Of a stretch of 64,000 bases of DNA, positions 30,491 to 41,239 are shown in pieces. The notes below the pieces were generated by a model. It searched no databases. It saw only the letters and a program-made list of their open reading frames with translations, and had not been told where the DNA came from. Origin of the DNA: Diphasiastrum complanatum (taxonomy: Eukaryota > Streptophyta > Lycopodiopsida > Lycopodiales > Lycopodiaceae). The number at the start of each line of letters is the position of its first letter. Position 1 is the first letter of the stretch. The stretch is from the NCBI GenBank assembly GCA_029204225.1, contig MU832239.1, forward strand, positions 1 through 64,000, in the 5' to 3' direction. A program made the position numbers and the translations under genes.

Positions 30491-31520
30491 TCCTAAGAAT
30501 AGATCTCCTTTCAATGATCATGTAATGCTCAAAATAGAAACAACCATAATTGATATAGAGAATAGTGTCCACTTGGGATGCTTCACTATTTCTTACATCA
30601 ATTTTACATGTAAAAATGTGACTAGAACATGAAGAATCAAATAGAATGTAAATGAAATGATTCCACCATGCTTCCAACTCTGAACTCTCTGGAAAAAAAA
30701 AGCAAACAAACAATAAATGTGAGTAATCAACTTTTGCTTGCATGTTTTCTCCTCCTTTGTCCTTCGTTGCCTTGTATCCACCATGATACTCCATGAATGA
30801 GCCTCCATCTTCATCTTGCCACAAGAAACCATCAAACCTTGGAAATCCATGAGTAGGTGAGTACATAAACGATGCAAATCCAGCACCACATGACTCCATA
30901 AACCAAGTAGTTTGCACTAGTCCATCTTCAAGATCTACTTGACACAAGAAAATGACTATGAATTCACCAAAAATTGACAATCTCCAAGTATTGGCACCAA
31001 GTAGCTCAACACTTGAGAACTTAGCCATGGATGAGTGACATAATGAACCTCCAATAGCTTCATTTCCATTAGCAAAATCAGCCAAGAATGCTAGTACAAA
31101 TCCAACATCAAAACAATGCTCACCAATGTAGCTAGTTTTACCATATCTTGACAATTTGCACACATCCACATGAAATTGCTCAAACATGAGATAGAACAAG
31201 TAAAGTAAACTTGAAAAACACTTCCTTGCTTCTCCTCTGACCTTACTTGAGTCTTCAATATGCTGCAAAAATAGATCCATAACACCTTTGCCAATTACCT
31301 CTCCTTTGATGCTCTTGACTAGCTCCAAATTGCCAACTTCCCTTTTGACTAGTTAAAGCACTTTGAGATCAACCTCTTGATCTTCAACTTGACCATCAAA
31401 GTCATTGAACAAATTTTTTTTTTCAGATACATTACTTGCTTTTACAGCAAGATAACATCCATCCACTTGCATAGCTCCATGTACACAAGAAGATCTTCCA
31501 AAAGATGTTCCACTCTTCAT
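30456..31520 (-). pseudogene. Unknown accessory reading frame in place of reverse transcriptase
   Basis: From an ATG at 31520 (MKSGTSFGRSSCVHGAMQVD) about 355 codons run to 30456 with a single stop at 31355-31353. The frame follows directly on the RT-start motif WIQAMDLEY of the integrase frame. Recognisable landmarks are YLFYLMFEQFHVDVCKLS, GKTSYIGEHCFDVGFVLAFL and FMYSPTHGFPRFDGFLWQDE. The ELEAWW and SEASQVDT segments recall the duplicated module of the 20867-22591 ORF; at DNA level one 24-base block differs by one base. No known domain, catalytic motif or transmembrane pattern is clear. Fragments recur at 17.13-17.62 kb and 39.34-39.47 kb, so it is a repeated, mobile sequence. A captured host gene or a very diverged retroelement domain are both possible. 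Confidence 0.5.
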
Positions 31521-32376
31521 AAGAGATCAATACTCAAGGTCCATTGCTTGGATCCAGTCCTCTTCTTTCCTTGCTTGATCTACACTTGTAGGCTCATCCA
31601 AAGAGGTTAGGAAAGCAACATAATTTCCAGAAACTACTTGCTTACCCTTTTGATCATATGTGAGCCTTGAAGGTACTTGTCTTTCTCTTGATGTTCTCCT
31701 TGGCTTTTGACTTGATGAAGGTCCATCATCACCACCATCCAAAGTAGGATCCTTCTCATCAACATCAAGAATGTTAGAACCATCTACTTTACCATCGATC
31801 ATGCTTGAAGACACCTTTGGAATGTTTCCCTCATAAAAAATGACATCTCTACCAACAATCACTTTGTTAGTAGAAGGAATGTAAACCTTGTAGGCTTTAC
31901 TCACCTCACTATATCCAACAAAAATACCTCTTCTTGAAGATGGATCCTCCTTGGTCCTATCATCAAGAGTAATGTTGACATAGCATGTGCATCCAAAGGT
32001 TCTTAGAAAGTTGACGCTCGGCCTCCTCTTGAATAGCATCTCAAAAGGTGTCCTTCCATCCAAAATAGCACTCGGCCACCTATTGCACAAAAAATTGGCA
32101 CACAACAAAGCTTGATCCCAAAATGGTTTGTCAAGATTAGCACTTAACCTCATAGCTTTAGCACTTTCACATAAAGTTCTATTCTTCCTTTCAACCACTC
32201 CATTTTGTTGTGGGGTCCTTGATGTTGTATACTCCCTCTTGATCCCATGCTCATCACAAAAGGCCTTGAACTTGTTAGATATGTACTCACCACCATTGTC
32301 ACCTCTCAAGCACTTGATCTTTGTGGAAAATTGGTTCTCCCTTTCATTCTTGAACTTGACAAAGACATCATACACT
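31521..32376 (-). pseudogene. Copia family C integrase core and linker
   Basis: The frame 32375-31527 contains CLRGDNGGEYISNKF, TPQQNGVVERKNRTL (third catalytic residue Glu present), PFWDQALLCANFLCNRW, RTFGCTCYVNIT and FVGYSEVSKAYKVY. An acidic linker follows (DEKDPTLDGGDDGPSSSQKP), then the beginning of reverse transcriptase, SLDEPTSVDQARKEEDWIQA, ending in a stop at 31529. A stop near 32403 separates it from the upstream part; otherwise the integrase is complete, with all three acidic residues. Confidence 0.9.
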
Positions 32377-32984
32377 TCATCCTTGCTCTTTAGTAGATAG
32401 ATTCAACAAAATCTACTAAAATCATCAATGAATGTTACATACATCTTAGCTCCACTATTGCTAATTGTAGTAAATCCATGAATATCCGAATGTACAAGTT
32501 GAAAAGGCTTTGTAGATCTAGAAATAGATCTAGTATAAGGTAGTCTATGTGACTTAGACAAAGCACAAGACTCACAAACATGCTTGTCATTACTTAAGGA
32601 ACTTGGAAGACCAATCACAACCTTCTTCCTTGCCATTACCTCCAATGACTTAAAGTTGAGGTGTCCCATCCTTTTGTGCCAAACCTCTTGAATAAAAATT
32701 TGCTCCCTTGCAACACATCCAACTTGGTTATCAATAACACAAGAATCAAGTTTGAACAACTTTCCATGTCTTTTACCTTTTCCAATCAAGACATCCTTCC
32801 TTTTGATCAAACAAGCATCTCCATCAAACTCCACCTTGAGGCCCTTACTTAGCATTTGACTCACACTAAGCAAATTCTTGGGTAATAGATGGAATAAACA
32901 AGACATCCTCCAAATGAACATTCCTATTTGTAGAGAGAGAAATAGAAATTGTGCCAATCCCTTTGATTGCACACTCACCATCAT
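32377..32984 (-). pseudogene. Copia family C protease end, zinc region and integrase start
   Basis: Frame with NLLSVSQMLSKGLKVEFDGD, the HHCC zinc region (WHKRMGHLNFKSL, then CESCALSKSHRLPYTRS) and the first integrase Asp (LVHSDIHGF). It ends at a stop after FIDDFSRFC. The first ~30 codons are frame-shifted relative to the protease frame, with a single-base change near 32875. Confidence 0.9.
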
Positions 32985-33431
32985 TGGCCGTGTAGATCAC
33001 CCTCTTGTCATCTCCATATGCCAACAAAGAAGTGAAGTACTCTTTGTGAAAGGTCATGTGGAACTTGCTCCACTATCAATCCACCAAGGATCTAGATCTC
33101 CATCATTAGCAAGCATACATGAAGACATCACATAAGCATCATCATTTGCATCTTGCACATCCAAACCATCCTCATCAAGAGTAGGATTAACTTGGTTGTC
33201 TCCTTGATCTCTCTTCTTCTTGTAGCACTCACTTGCAAAGTGTCCTTTGATGCCACAATAGAAGCACTTGAGCTTTGATCTATCCTTCTTTTTGCCACTT
33301 GAAGAAGCATCCACTTGATCTTGCCCTTTAGACCACTTGCTTTTGGTTTTGCCCTTGAATTTGCCCTTTGTGAACATAGCATCCTCTTGAAGTGTCGATG
33401 TAGATCCACCTCTTGCTTGAATATTCCTCAT
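32866..33431 (-). pseudogene. Copia family C gag zinc knuckle and protease
   Basis: Frame 33431-33054 holds a basic stretch and the zinc knuckle CFYCGIKGHFASEC (CX2CX4HX4C intact), then an acidic spacer and the protease site WWIDSGASS. After a frame change at ~33057, MTFHKEYFTSLLAY and YTANDGECAIKGIG continue the protease to 32866. Confidence 0.9.
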
Positions 33432-33984
33432 TGATCAAGATCTCTTGAAGATCCATCAAACTTGGCAAAGTCTTTTGAATAGCAATACTTTGAACAATGT
33501 TAGCATGAGCATCCAACAAGCCATTAAGAATCACTTGAATAAGCTCTCCTTCCTTAATGCTTTCATCTATGCAAGCTAACTCATCATTCAATGCTTTCAT
33601 TCTCAAAACAAAAGTACTTGGACTTTCTTCATTCTTTTGCAAACAAGAAGAGATTTGCCTTCTTAGAGTCAACACTCTAGTAGAAGACTTGGATTCATAA
33701 AGCTTATTCAATGAATTCCAAGCTTCCAAAGATGATGTGCACTTACCAACTTCCTTGAGAAGTTCATTGGTAACATTCATCTTTATCATGTGTAGAGACT
33801 TCTTGGCCCTCTTGTCATACCTCAATTGATCTTGTTGTGTTGCTGGTCTCTTATCCAAACCTACAACAATATCCAAAACATCATTCATCTCAAGAAGTGA
33901 CTCCATCCTCACTTTCCATAATGAATAGTTACTTGAGGTAAGCCTATCATTGGCTTCCAACATGACTCCAATTGAGGTTGCCAT
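33400..33984 (-). pseudogene. Copia family C gag (minus copy)
   Basis: ATG at 33984, MATSIGVMLEANDRLTSSNY. The UBN2-type gag body follows (VTNELLKEVGKCTSSLEAWN, STRVLTLRRQISSCLQKNEE, ESIKEGELIQVILNGLLDAH). The frame is lost at about 33422 through a 5-base deletion that is also present in the first tandem unit of the plus copy, so the natural frame into the zinc knuckle is interrupted. Nearly identical to 15456-16015. Confidence 0.9.
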
Positions 33985-34571
33985 GTAGCAATGACCTGAT
34001 CTTCTCTTTCAACCTGATTCAATGCACAAAGCACTCCTTTGAACAACAACAAATGCTTTCAAAAGAAATCACCAAGATTTGAAACTATCTCACAAATTCT
34101 CTTCTAGCACTTATCCAAGCAAATCAACACATAGAATCATGGAATCTTGATCAACCTATGATCTATCCTCAATCTAATGACTTTTGCCACTTTCTAAGAT
34201 TGAAACACACTCAAATGAAGTCCAGCAACCTCACTATCTAGAGATCCAATCAAAATTAGGGTTTTGACAAAATCACAAAAAATTGACTATTCCAAATCTA
34301 CATGCAAATGTTGAAAATTTGATATGCAATCTATAAGCCACTACTTAGGCTGAACCAATGATCCAAAAATCAGCCAAATCCAGCATGTGAATTCAAAAAA
34401 CGGAATTGAACAAGTATATTGACCTATTTAGTGTTTTGATCTACAAAAGATCCAATCTACAAAAGCAAAAAATCCGATTTTGGTGTAGAATCCTTTCTAG
34501 CATGCTCTAGACTTGATATCTTCACCAAATCATTGATAGATCTGATTTTCTCCTTCATAACCTGAAACGCA

Positions 34572-34584
34572 AGCTCTGATACCA
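34572..34584 (-). other. Primer-binding site of copia C (minus copy)
   Basis: The minus strand reads TGGTATCAGAGCT directly after the LTR end. Confidence 0.9.
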
Positions 34585-35098
34585 TGTAAAAGATTTTAGA
34601 TCCTTAAGATCCAATCTACTTGAATGATCTTTGTTCAGAAAGAGAAATACACTACCAATTTCACCAATGTAAAAAAATCAGCATCTACACACAATTTGAG
34701 ATGCAAACACTAATAGAACTTGATCAAACTTGAATGAAATGATTATGTACTGTTGCTATCCATACAAAACCAGCAAGCTACTGTATTTCACACGTGTGGA
34801 TCCAAAAATAGCAAATATAGATCATTTTATGCATAGAATTGCAAGCAATCACCAAGATAGTGCACCAATGGATAGTAGAACCCAAGAGAACCATGTATAA
34901 GCATGAAATGAGATAGAGAAGGGAGAACATGACTCTCTCCACAAGTTACATCCTTTTATAACAGGTTCAAACCCTATTTGGCCACTTGGCTTTCCCACCA
35001 AAATGCTAACCCTACCAATTTTGGGTCTAGATTCAATGTACCCAACTTATTCAAATTGAATCTACTCAAACTCGCATTCTATCTTTCCCACACTTTCA
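34585..35098 (-). repeat. 5' LTR of copia C (minus copy)
   Basis: 514 bp, from TGAAAGTGTGGGAAAG (35098 on minus) to CTTTTACA (34585). It aligns along its length with 14344-14856. Confidence 0.9.
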
Positions 35099-35114
35099 AA
35101 AAGTATTTATTCAA

Positions 35115-35690
35115 ATGAAATTTAGACTAATGAACTTTGAAAAGTCAACCTCTAAGTCTAAAACAAGTTTTGGCCTCAATATGCCAAATATGGAAATATT
35201 GCAAAATGTGATGAAACTAGTTGAATCTTTCACACGGGCCACCTCAGAGATCCTCGTCACCATGGTCGCAATACATACCACCAATATCCTCGTCACCATG
35301 GTCACCATGGATGACCCCACTCAAAATTATAAGTGGGCTGAGAAGGTAGCGGAGAAGCTGTGCGGAGCTCTGAAAGCCCGCAAATCAACTACCAAATGTG
35401 GGTATCTCCTCCACATGTTGGTCACCAAACAATTGGGATCTAGGGCGGCTGCTGCCATCAAGGAGCTGGATGATATTTATCCAAGCACAAAAAAACGAGC
35501 CACCCCCCAATCGACAACAGAACTAGTCTGACTAGCCCCATCTACTAAGAAGCAGAAAGGGAAGGCGGTCAGCACAGAAGCCGATGTTCTGCATGACATT
35601 CTATCCAGCGACATCGGGGTGGAATAAGTTGAATTCGGAGGGAGCCTTAAACCATCTCAAGTTCCAAAGGAGGTCCTCGAGCAGCAAGCG
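35115..35690 (+). pseudogene. Extra ORF of the gypsy element, right part (a)
   Basis: Frame 35115-35531 with a short internal repeat (ILVTMVAIHTT / ILVTMVTMDD, encoded by a repeated ATCCTCGTCACCATGGTC) and a helix-rich, Lys-rich segment (AEKVAEKLCGALKARKSTTK). After a stop at 35529 the same frame continues (LAPSTKKQKGKAVSTEADVL) to about 35625. No domain recognised. The sense orientation and position before a gypsy 3' LTR suggest an extra gypsy gene. Confidence 0.4.
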
Positions 35691-36904
35691 GCCTTACTTC
35701 ACCAGGCCTAACAACGCCAACAAGCAGTAGCAGCAGGCAAGCAGCTCTGGAACGACAAGCACTTCCGGCTCTGATCCTATGGGCGTGATTTCGTCCACAC
35801 AGGCAATCCCCTCTCCATCACTTGCTCTCACACTCCCACCACCACCCCCACCATTTACTGCCTCTTCCACACCCTCACTAACTCTCAACACGGGCTTCAC
35901 TTCCACACTTCCACAAAAGCCCTCCCCTGTACAAATCTCCACCCTACTTGACTCCACAGTCAACGTAGATGATTTCGCATTACAATTCCTAACTGCATTA
36001 CCATCAACCACTGTCACCACTAAACCAATCCCACACTCTCCGCCACGTAGTATCTCCCCACCCACAATCCACAATCACCTCCACCTGCATTTCATACACC
36101 TCCGTCTAACCCTATTCCTGATTTTCTACCATTTAACCCCATGCCATATCCTAACTACACACGCACCCTCCCTAACATTGGTCCTTGGGAGCAGCTACCC
36201 CTTACAGCCCAAAAAGCGGTATGGTTGGTGAATGAACTCCAATACAATATATTTGGCACCCTAGGGGGACAGCACACTATGCGGCAATTCAACGATGGTG
36301 CTATGGCAGACCTTCAGAAAGATAAAGCAAGGCTGGAGGAGGAAAACAAACAACAGCAACTGTAGATCCAAAACCTAACAAATTACAATCAACAACAATA
36401 GCAGATGCTACTCCACCTCCAAAACTAGCTCGAACTGAAGGTATTCCACATGCAACAAACCATCGATACCCTCAAAGCCGAAAAGGATGAGGCTGTAGCA
36501 GATTCACAAGCAACACGTTCCGCTATGAAGGAACAATTGGAAATGGTGGACTTCAACGACTTCGCACCACCAACTATTCCTGAGGGAACTGCCATTCCAG
36601 TGGTGGCCTATCAAACGCTGGCCCAAAAGCTAAAAGCCATGATGGAGCAACACTCAAAATTACAACAATCATACATTGCTTCCGTCGAGGCCCTCAACCA
36701 ACACATAGCCACCCTGGAAGAACGCTTAAAGGCTGCTACCCAGTCGACACTGTCGGTTCATGCAGAGCACGCCCAATTCCATGATTCGGGGCACTACTTT
36801 GATGGACCAGATGGTGGAGATGGAGCAGGATTTCAACAGCCTCCTCCTGCAATGCAAGGCTCCGTATGGATTCGAAGGATATTTGTACTTGAAAGCTTAT
36901 GAAT
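35691..36904 (+). pseudogene. Extra ORF of the gypsy element, right part (b), coiled coil
   Basis: A Pro/Ser/Thr-rich stretch (35779-36231) is followed in shifted frames by strongly helical sequence: ADLQKDKARLEEENKQQQ (36306-36360), then 36450-36902 with TIDTLKAEKDEAVADSQATR, LAQKLKAMMEQHSKLQQSYI and HIATLEERLKAATQ. Leucine/charged heptads indicate a coiled coil. It ends FDGPDGGDGAGFQQPPPAMQ. Stops at 36363, 36400 and 36424 break it. Not a known enzyme; a structural protein of the gypsy element is possible. Confidence 0.45.
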
Positions 36905-37272
36905 TATCTGTCAGAGTTGTGGATAATTTCAGACTATAATTATAATTATTTTATTATTTCTTTAACTTTAATTTCTTAAGTTAGGTTATTACACCCAGTG
37001 TTTCATGTAAGTATTTTACATGAAGGTGATGTTACTAACTTATGGTGAATATAATCTAGTTGAGAAATTTATCACTTAGTGTACTTTTTCAAACCTGAGT
37101 TGTACTCCAAAACAGAGATTAACGATTTGGCATAAGTTTATCTCTGAGTACTCATTTGATATGAAAGTCAAACTAAGGCTACTGATTTTCTCGTTAATAT
37201 TGAAAGTTAAAGGAACTGTAATTCTTTCATGTTTAGAGAGTTTCTAAGGATAGAAACAGTTTGAGGGAAGAA
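36905..37272 (+). mobile_element. Gypsy 3' untranslated region and polypurine tract
   Basis: 36990-37272 closely resembles the reverse complement of 5280-4993 in the LARD-like element, including TACATGAAGGTGATGTTACT and the polypurine run GAGGGAAGAA just before the LTR (37263-37272). This ties the autonomous-type gypsy and the LARD together. Confidence 0.75.
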
Positions 37273-37760
37273 TGTTATGTCCATGACCAGTAAGTAGGAT
37301 TCAGTATACTTCTAGTCTTGGATACAGGGTACTCCAGTAAATCAAGCTATTAGTTATGCCACGTCATACCAGATGTGACCCGAAAGTAACTAATATCCTT
37401 GTGAGGCCCAGAACACACTCAATAGCAATTCTATGAACAGGTGGTCCATGCATAGGACTCTATTCTAGGTGAATCTATGTATAGGAAACTTAAAGCTATG
37501 CATGGCTATGTGCCCAGGATGCTTATGGCTCTATAATAAGAGGCCAAACTCGCCCTACTCCTCATTGTGATCATGGATTCATTGTCAGGGTTTCACTCTA
37601 CATTCATGCCTCTTGTTCCTTGGCTTGGGGGTGAAGCTTCTAGAGTTGATTGGTTGCTTCTACTTGGTTGGGTGGTTGCTGCATAGTGTGTTTTCCATTG
37701 TGTATTGTCTTGTAAGCAGGATCTTAGGGAGCTTCCCTTATACGTACAATTTGTAACAGG
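37273..37760 (+). repeat. 3' LTR of the gypsy element (diverged relative of the LARD LTR)
   Basis: It starts TGTTATGTCCATGACC directly after the polypurine tract. Scattered matches to the LARD LTR occur in order (TGCATAGGACTCTA, GGCTTGGGGG, TTGGTTGGGTGGTT, ATCTTAGGGA), which fits a diverged LTR of the same lineage and ~480-bp length. The exact 3' end is unclear. Confidence 0.65.
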
Positions 37761-37789
37761 CCACACTACAGTTTCACACGGGTTTTTAC

Positions 37790-38103
37790 ACAAGCGAAAA
37801 TTGCAACACTTGCCCTACAAAACGCCGAAGGTGTCCTACAGGTAAAGACAATGTCCTACAAATCCTGAAGGTGTCTTCCAAACGCCAAAGGTGTCTTACA
37901 AATCTCGAAGGCTGCCCTCAAATAAAGGCAAAGGCCAAAAGGCCAAAGGGTGTCGCATTTCCAATCTGCCAAAAATATACAGATTGTCGCTATCAGACCA
38001 GAAAGCCTTCACACTCCATCAACGAACTGATCCACTGATCAGTGTTACAACTGTTATCAATCTTGTAATTGTAAAGTTAAGCTAGTACAAGATTTTTCAG
38101 CTA

Positions 38104-38165
<62 letters not shown>

Positions 38166-38774
38166 ATTTGAGCGAGGGCAAGAAGAGATGAGAAAATTAT
38201 GATACGTAAGATCAGATAGCGGAGAACGCCTTTTATCAATAGCTGATTGCTCAGAGTTGGTGATCATAGAGAGAGACAGAAAACTATTTTAGAACCTTAG
38301 CAATTGTCTTGGATCTGTAAGTAGGATCACGTGCTTATCAGCACAATTGTATTGTGGTCTGATTATTGTTTTACAACCTTTTATTGTATAGATTCGCTAT
38401 TGTTCTACTTCATTGCATTCTTGTTGAATGATAAATCTCACTCCTTTTTACTCAAACTCCATTATCAGAGAATTGTATGGCTATCTACGACATCTAAATT
38501 GATTTTATATTCTCTTAATATCAGGTTATCAATATTAGAGGATTGCATGGCTGTCTCAGACGCCTAATTGTTTTTGCAATCTCTCTTTTACGGCAGTCTA
38601 TGACTCCTACACTGATAATCTGATTTCACACACAAAGAACTGCTCGTAATTCCATTCTCCAAGTAATCCATGATCCTGCTGGTTATAACAATTTGTTTTC
38701 CTTCTAATAGAAGTGGTATTAGTGCTGATATATCTATTTTCGCCCATAGAGTGATATCAATGCCTACTTCCACA
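37790..38774 (+). mobile_element. Copia B-type LTR, plus orientation
   Basis: The 3' end is set by a primer-binding site. 38180-38760 matches the copia B LTR (2823-3954, opposite strand) in several ordered blocks, e.g. AAGTAGGATCACGTGC and the CTACACTGA region. The 5' part holds four copies of a G-A-A-G-G-T-G-T-C motif (37832, 37877, 37903 and a variant) and a long TG microsatellite. The start coordinate is approximate. Confidence 0.6.
38107..38162 (+). repeat. (TG)n microsatellite, ~27 units
   Basis: Uninterrupted TG dinucleotides inside the copia LTR. Confidence 0.95.
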
Positions 38775-38778
38775 GGAG

Positions 38779-38790
38779 TGGTATCAGAGC
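38779..38790 (+). other. Primer-binding site after the copia B-type LTR
   Basis: TGGTATCAGAGC. The sequence after it has no gag, so this is a 5' LTR plus leader remnant. Confidence 0.85.
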
Positions 38791-39339
38791 CACACTTCAA
38801 CAGGTGCTCTAAAGTAGTTTAAGTCTTGAAGTAGATGACCTTCAGGAATTTTCTCTCTCTTCGCATTTCGCGAAAAAGCCGAAGGTGCCCTAAAATGGTT
38901 GAACTTTGAACTGTGCCTAAGTGTCACATTTCGGAAAAATGCGAAAAAGGCAAAGTTGTTGCAAAATAGTTTAAATTGTTGAACTATGCTAGTTTCGCAT
39001 TTCGGAAAAATGCAAAAAAGGCAAAACTATCATGAACATAGCTCATTTCTGCAGACTGTCACAACACTTAGAATATTTTTGAAAACTGTCACGAAAGTAA
39101 CATGTTTATGCAGACTTGTTCTAAATGCTAATTTTGTGGAAGCTCTTGAAGATGGCCAAGTCTTCAATGACTTCAAACTATTGAACTTAACATCTAAACT
39201 TGAAATTATGATAGGATTGGTTACCCTTTATTGGAGATCAACCGGAAGCCCATTGTAGACGTTCTTCAAATAAATTGGTTGTCCAAGTTTGTGATTCATG
39301 CAGGTATCAGATGAGCAGACGTAGAATCAAAATTGGTCA
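38791..39339 (+). other. Leader-like remnant with TTTCG repeats
   Basis: Three copies of a CATTTCG(G/C)(A/G)AAAA-type motif followed by AAGGCAAA (about 38862, 38927 and 38996). A 90-codon open frame at 38986-39258 has no recognisable domain. No gag found. Confidence 0.4.
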
Positions 39340-39470
39340 AGATCAAATTGATGGAAAACAATGAAACTAGTTTTATAAAACATTGACAATTTTCATACAC
39401 TAACATGAAATTGCTCAGACATGAGATAAGATGAGTAAGATAGGATATAGGAACACTTTATTTTTTTTTC
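39340..39470 (-). mobile_element. Fragment of the family C accessory module
   Basis: Matches 31100-31230 in the same strand sense, including a 26-base block (39403-39428) with a single difference. It encodes a degraded form of the LMFEQFHVDV segment. It shows that the accessory module is dispersed outside family C elements. Confidence 0.55.
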
Positions 39471-40011
39471 TTTTACCTTTCTGTCATGTGCCAAATCCCA
39501 AACTAATAGCGATAACAATGAAGTAAAGCTAAAAGCTAAAAGTGAACAAGACAATCATGATATCATATCAATAGAAAGCTAGAAACATGGAGATCACCAT
39601 AGAATCACATTAGTAATAAAAGAAAGAGTACAATCAATGGAGATGGAGCATTGATTCATGTGGATAGGGCGCATGAGACCTAGCAATGGAGATCCCTATG
39701 GCTCACATTCACAAGGAAGCTAGAAGCTCTCACTTGCAAATGAGCCATTCAAAGATTGATGTCTCTTGCCTAGTTATAGACAATACTCTCACTTAACTTA
39801 ACTTCACTATCTTGAGGGATAGTTAGCCCTTCTTAAATATTATTTAAACTACATTGGGCCCTTATTGGCCTATTATCCTTATTAATTACTTTGGAGGGAC
39901 TAAAGAGGGAACCGCCTTGTTATTAAGGCTAATAACTTCCTTTGGGCCTACAGAGCTTACAATGGATATTATATTGCCTTGAAAAGCACTGATGTACTAA
40001 AAGTACATGAT
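39471..40011 (-). mobile_element. Probable 3' LTR of minus-strand gypsy-like element G
   Basis: A minus-strand polypurine tract (AAGTAGGGGGAA, 40012-40023) precedes TATCATGTACTTTTAGTAC. The palindrome ATGTACT-AAA-AGTACAT (39992-40008) lies at the LTR start. The distal end is undefined. The interior is non-coding. Confidence 0.45.
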
Positions 40012-40023
40012 ATTCCCCCTACT
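40012..40023 (-). other. Polypurine tract of element G
   Basis: AAGTAGGGGGAA on the minus strand, after a reading frame ending DQADQTSIFIF. Confidence 0.55.
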
Positions 40024-40317
40024 TAAACATTTTTGTCCTAAAAAATAAAAATACTTGTCTGATCAGCTTGATCGCCTTGGTTAAGTAGTCATGATTGAGG
40101 ATGTGTTGTCCAAAAATGTATTGCCTCATTACAAATCCAAAGCTGTCGAATTAAAATTATTTTATTGGTTTCAGATTGTAATCCTTGCTCCCATGGAGGA
40201 AAACTGATGGTCGAAGAAGAGTTTGATGAAGCACCATATTGCTTATTGGTAATCAATCTATATGGAATGGACAGAGTGTGTCATCGCAATATCATCTTTT
40301 GTCTGCTTCCTCAACAT

Positions 40318-40947
40318 CATACCAATTCGAATGCTTATTCAATTCCCTTGGATTCTTGGTCTTGTCGTGCATCTGGCTCTTTTGTCGTAACTACCAATCC
40401 ATGTTGTTTGACTAATTTGATAAAAAAAATTACAATTTTGTCATAAACAATGGTAGTCATGAATTGTTGTTCGTATATAAATGCTCCATATGAAGTACTC
40501 GACATGAATATTGACACTCTGTCGTATAATGAAGCATATCTCTGGGCATACCGTTGACCAAAATATATTTTTTCGAATTTGGTCAATACCTCATTCATAG
40601 GTGGTTATAAATATTTGACCTGATTGACCTCAAAAATGGACTCTCTCGTTTTGAAAAATACAATTTGCAACTGTTCATATAAATCGTTGAAGCATCAATT
40701 TCAAATAGTGAAAATACATTCCAAAGTTAAACTAGGAATTTGATGTTTTGATTGTTCCAAATAACCATTGATGAACAATCAATGTTGACATTACTCAATT
40801 GAAGATTGATCACATTAGAGTCCACTGAGCAATGTAGACCTCTACAAAGAAACTGATATAGATTGATGTCATATTTTAAAATCAGCTTCCTATAGTGTGT
40901 TGGCTGACTGAGAGAATGTTCCCAATCATTATTCACATCCATACATT
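40318..40947 (-). repeat. 630-bp direct repeat, copy 1
   Basis: Same length and orientation as 43810-44439, about 96 percent identical by eye (roughly 24 differences). It encodes fragments such as MNEVLTKFEKIYFGQRYAQR and CRGLHCSVDSNVINLQLSNV on the minus strand. The ends are not TG...CA, so it is not a typical LTR. Confidence 0.8.
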
Positions 40948-41239
40948 CTAAATATGCATGTGAATTACGATTTGGCTTTTGAGTTCAAGAGAATCCATAG
41001 GAACCAGGTTCTCCAATTGAAGTCATTTGAAGATATTGTAAAATGGATCGAGGCATTGAGCAATAATCCAAGGTATTGATACAAGTAGGATCTCCATGGA
41101 TTAATGAAATCTCTTCATTTCTATCAGTATCCATGTTGGATATCTCATAATCCATTAGATCATTATAAAAAATAAAAATATTCTTGAAAGCTTTCAAATC
41201 GAAATGAATTGGTTCATAGATCGGATCCTTCCAAGCCAT
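40948..41239 (-). pseudogene. Element G, coding remnant downstream of gag
   Basis: The minus frame 41239-40985 (YEPIHFDLKAFKNIFIFYND, then SLIHGDPTCINTLDYCSMPR) follows within a few codons of the end of the acidic gag frame, separated by a stop. I do not recognise it; the F-H-G-L-E-G and I-Y-E-P phrases suggest a polyprotein linker. Confidence 0.35.

Larger units (their letters stand above)
30356..35098 (-). mobile_element. Copia family C element, RT/RNase H replaced (non-autonomous)
   Basis: A minus-strand element of 4.7 kb with a full 5' LTR (34585-35098), primer site, gag, zinc knuckle, protease, complete integrase and the first ~10 residues of reverse transcriptase. An unrelated reading frame (31520-30456) and only the last ~135 bp of a 3' LTR (30356-30490) follow. 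No YVDD or RNase H motif is present. The flanks show no 5-bp target duplication, in agreement with the truncated 3' LTR. It interrupts the gypsy-derived region between 29.9 and 36.9 kb. Confidence 0.75.

Noticed and set aside
30351-35103. Target duplication around the minus-strand copia C element
   Set aside because: CGGAC on the left and AAAAG on the right do not match; the 3' LTR is truncated, so none is expected.
40318-40947. 630-bp direct repeats as LTRs of element G
   Set aside because: No TG...CA ends, no target duplication, and both copies encode protein-like sequence; listed as repeats only.
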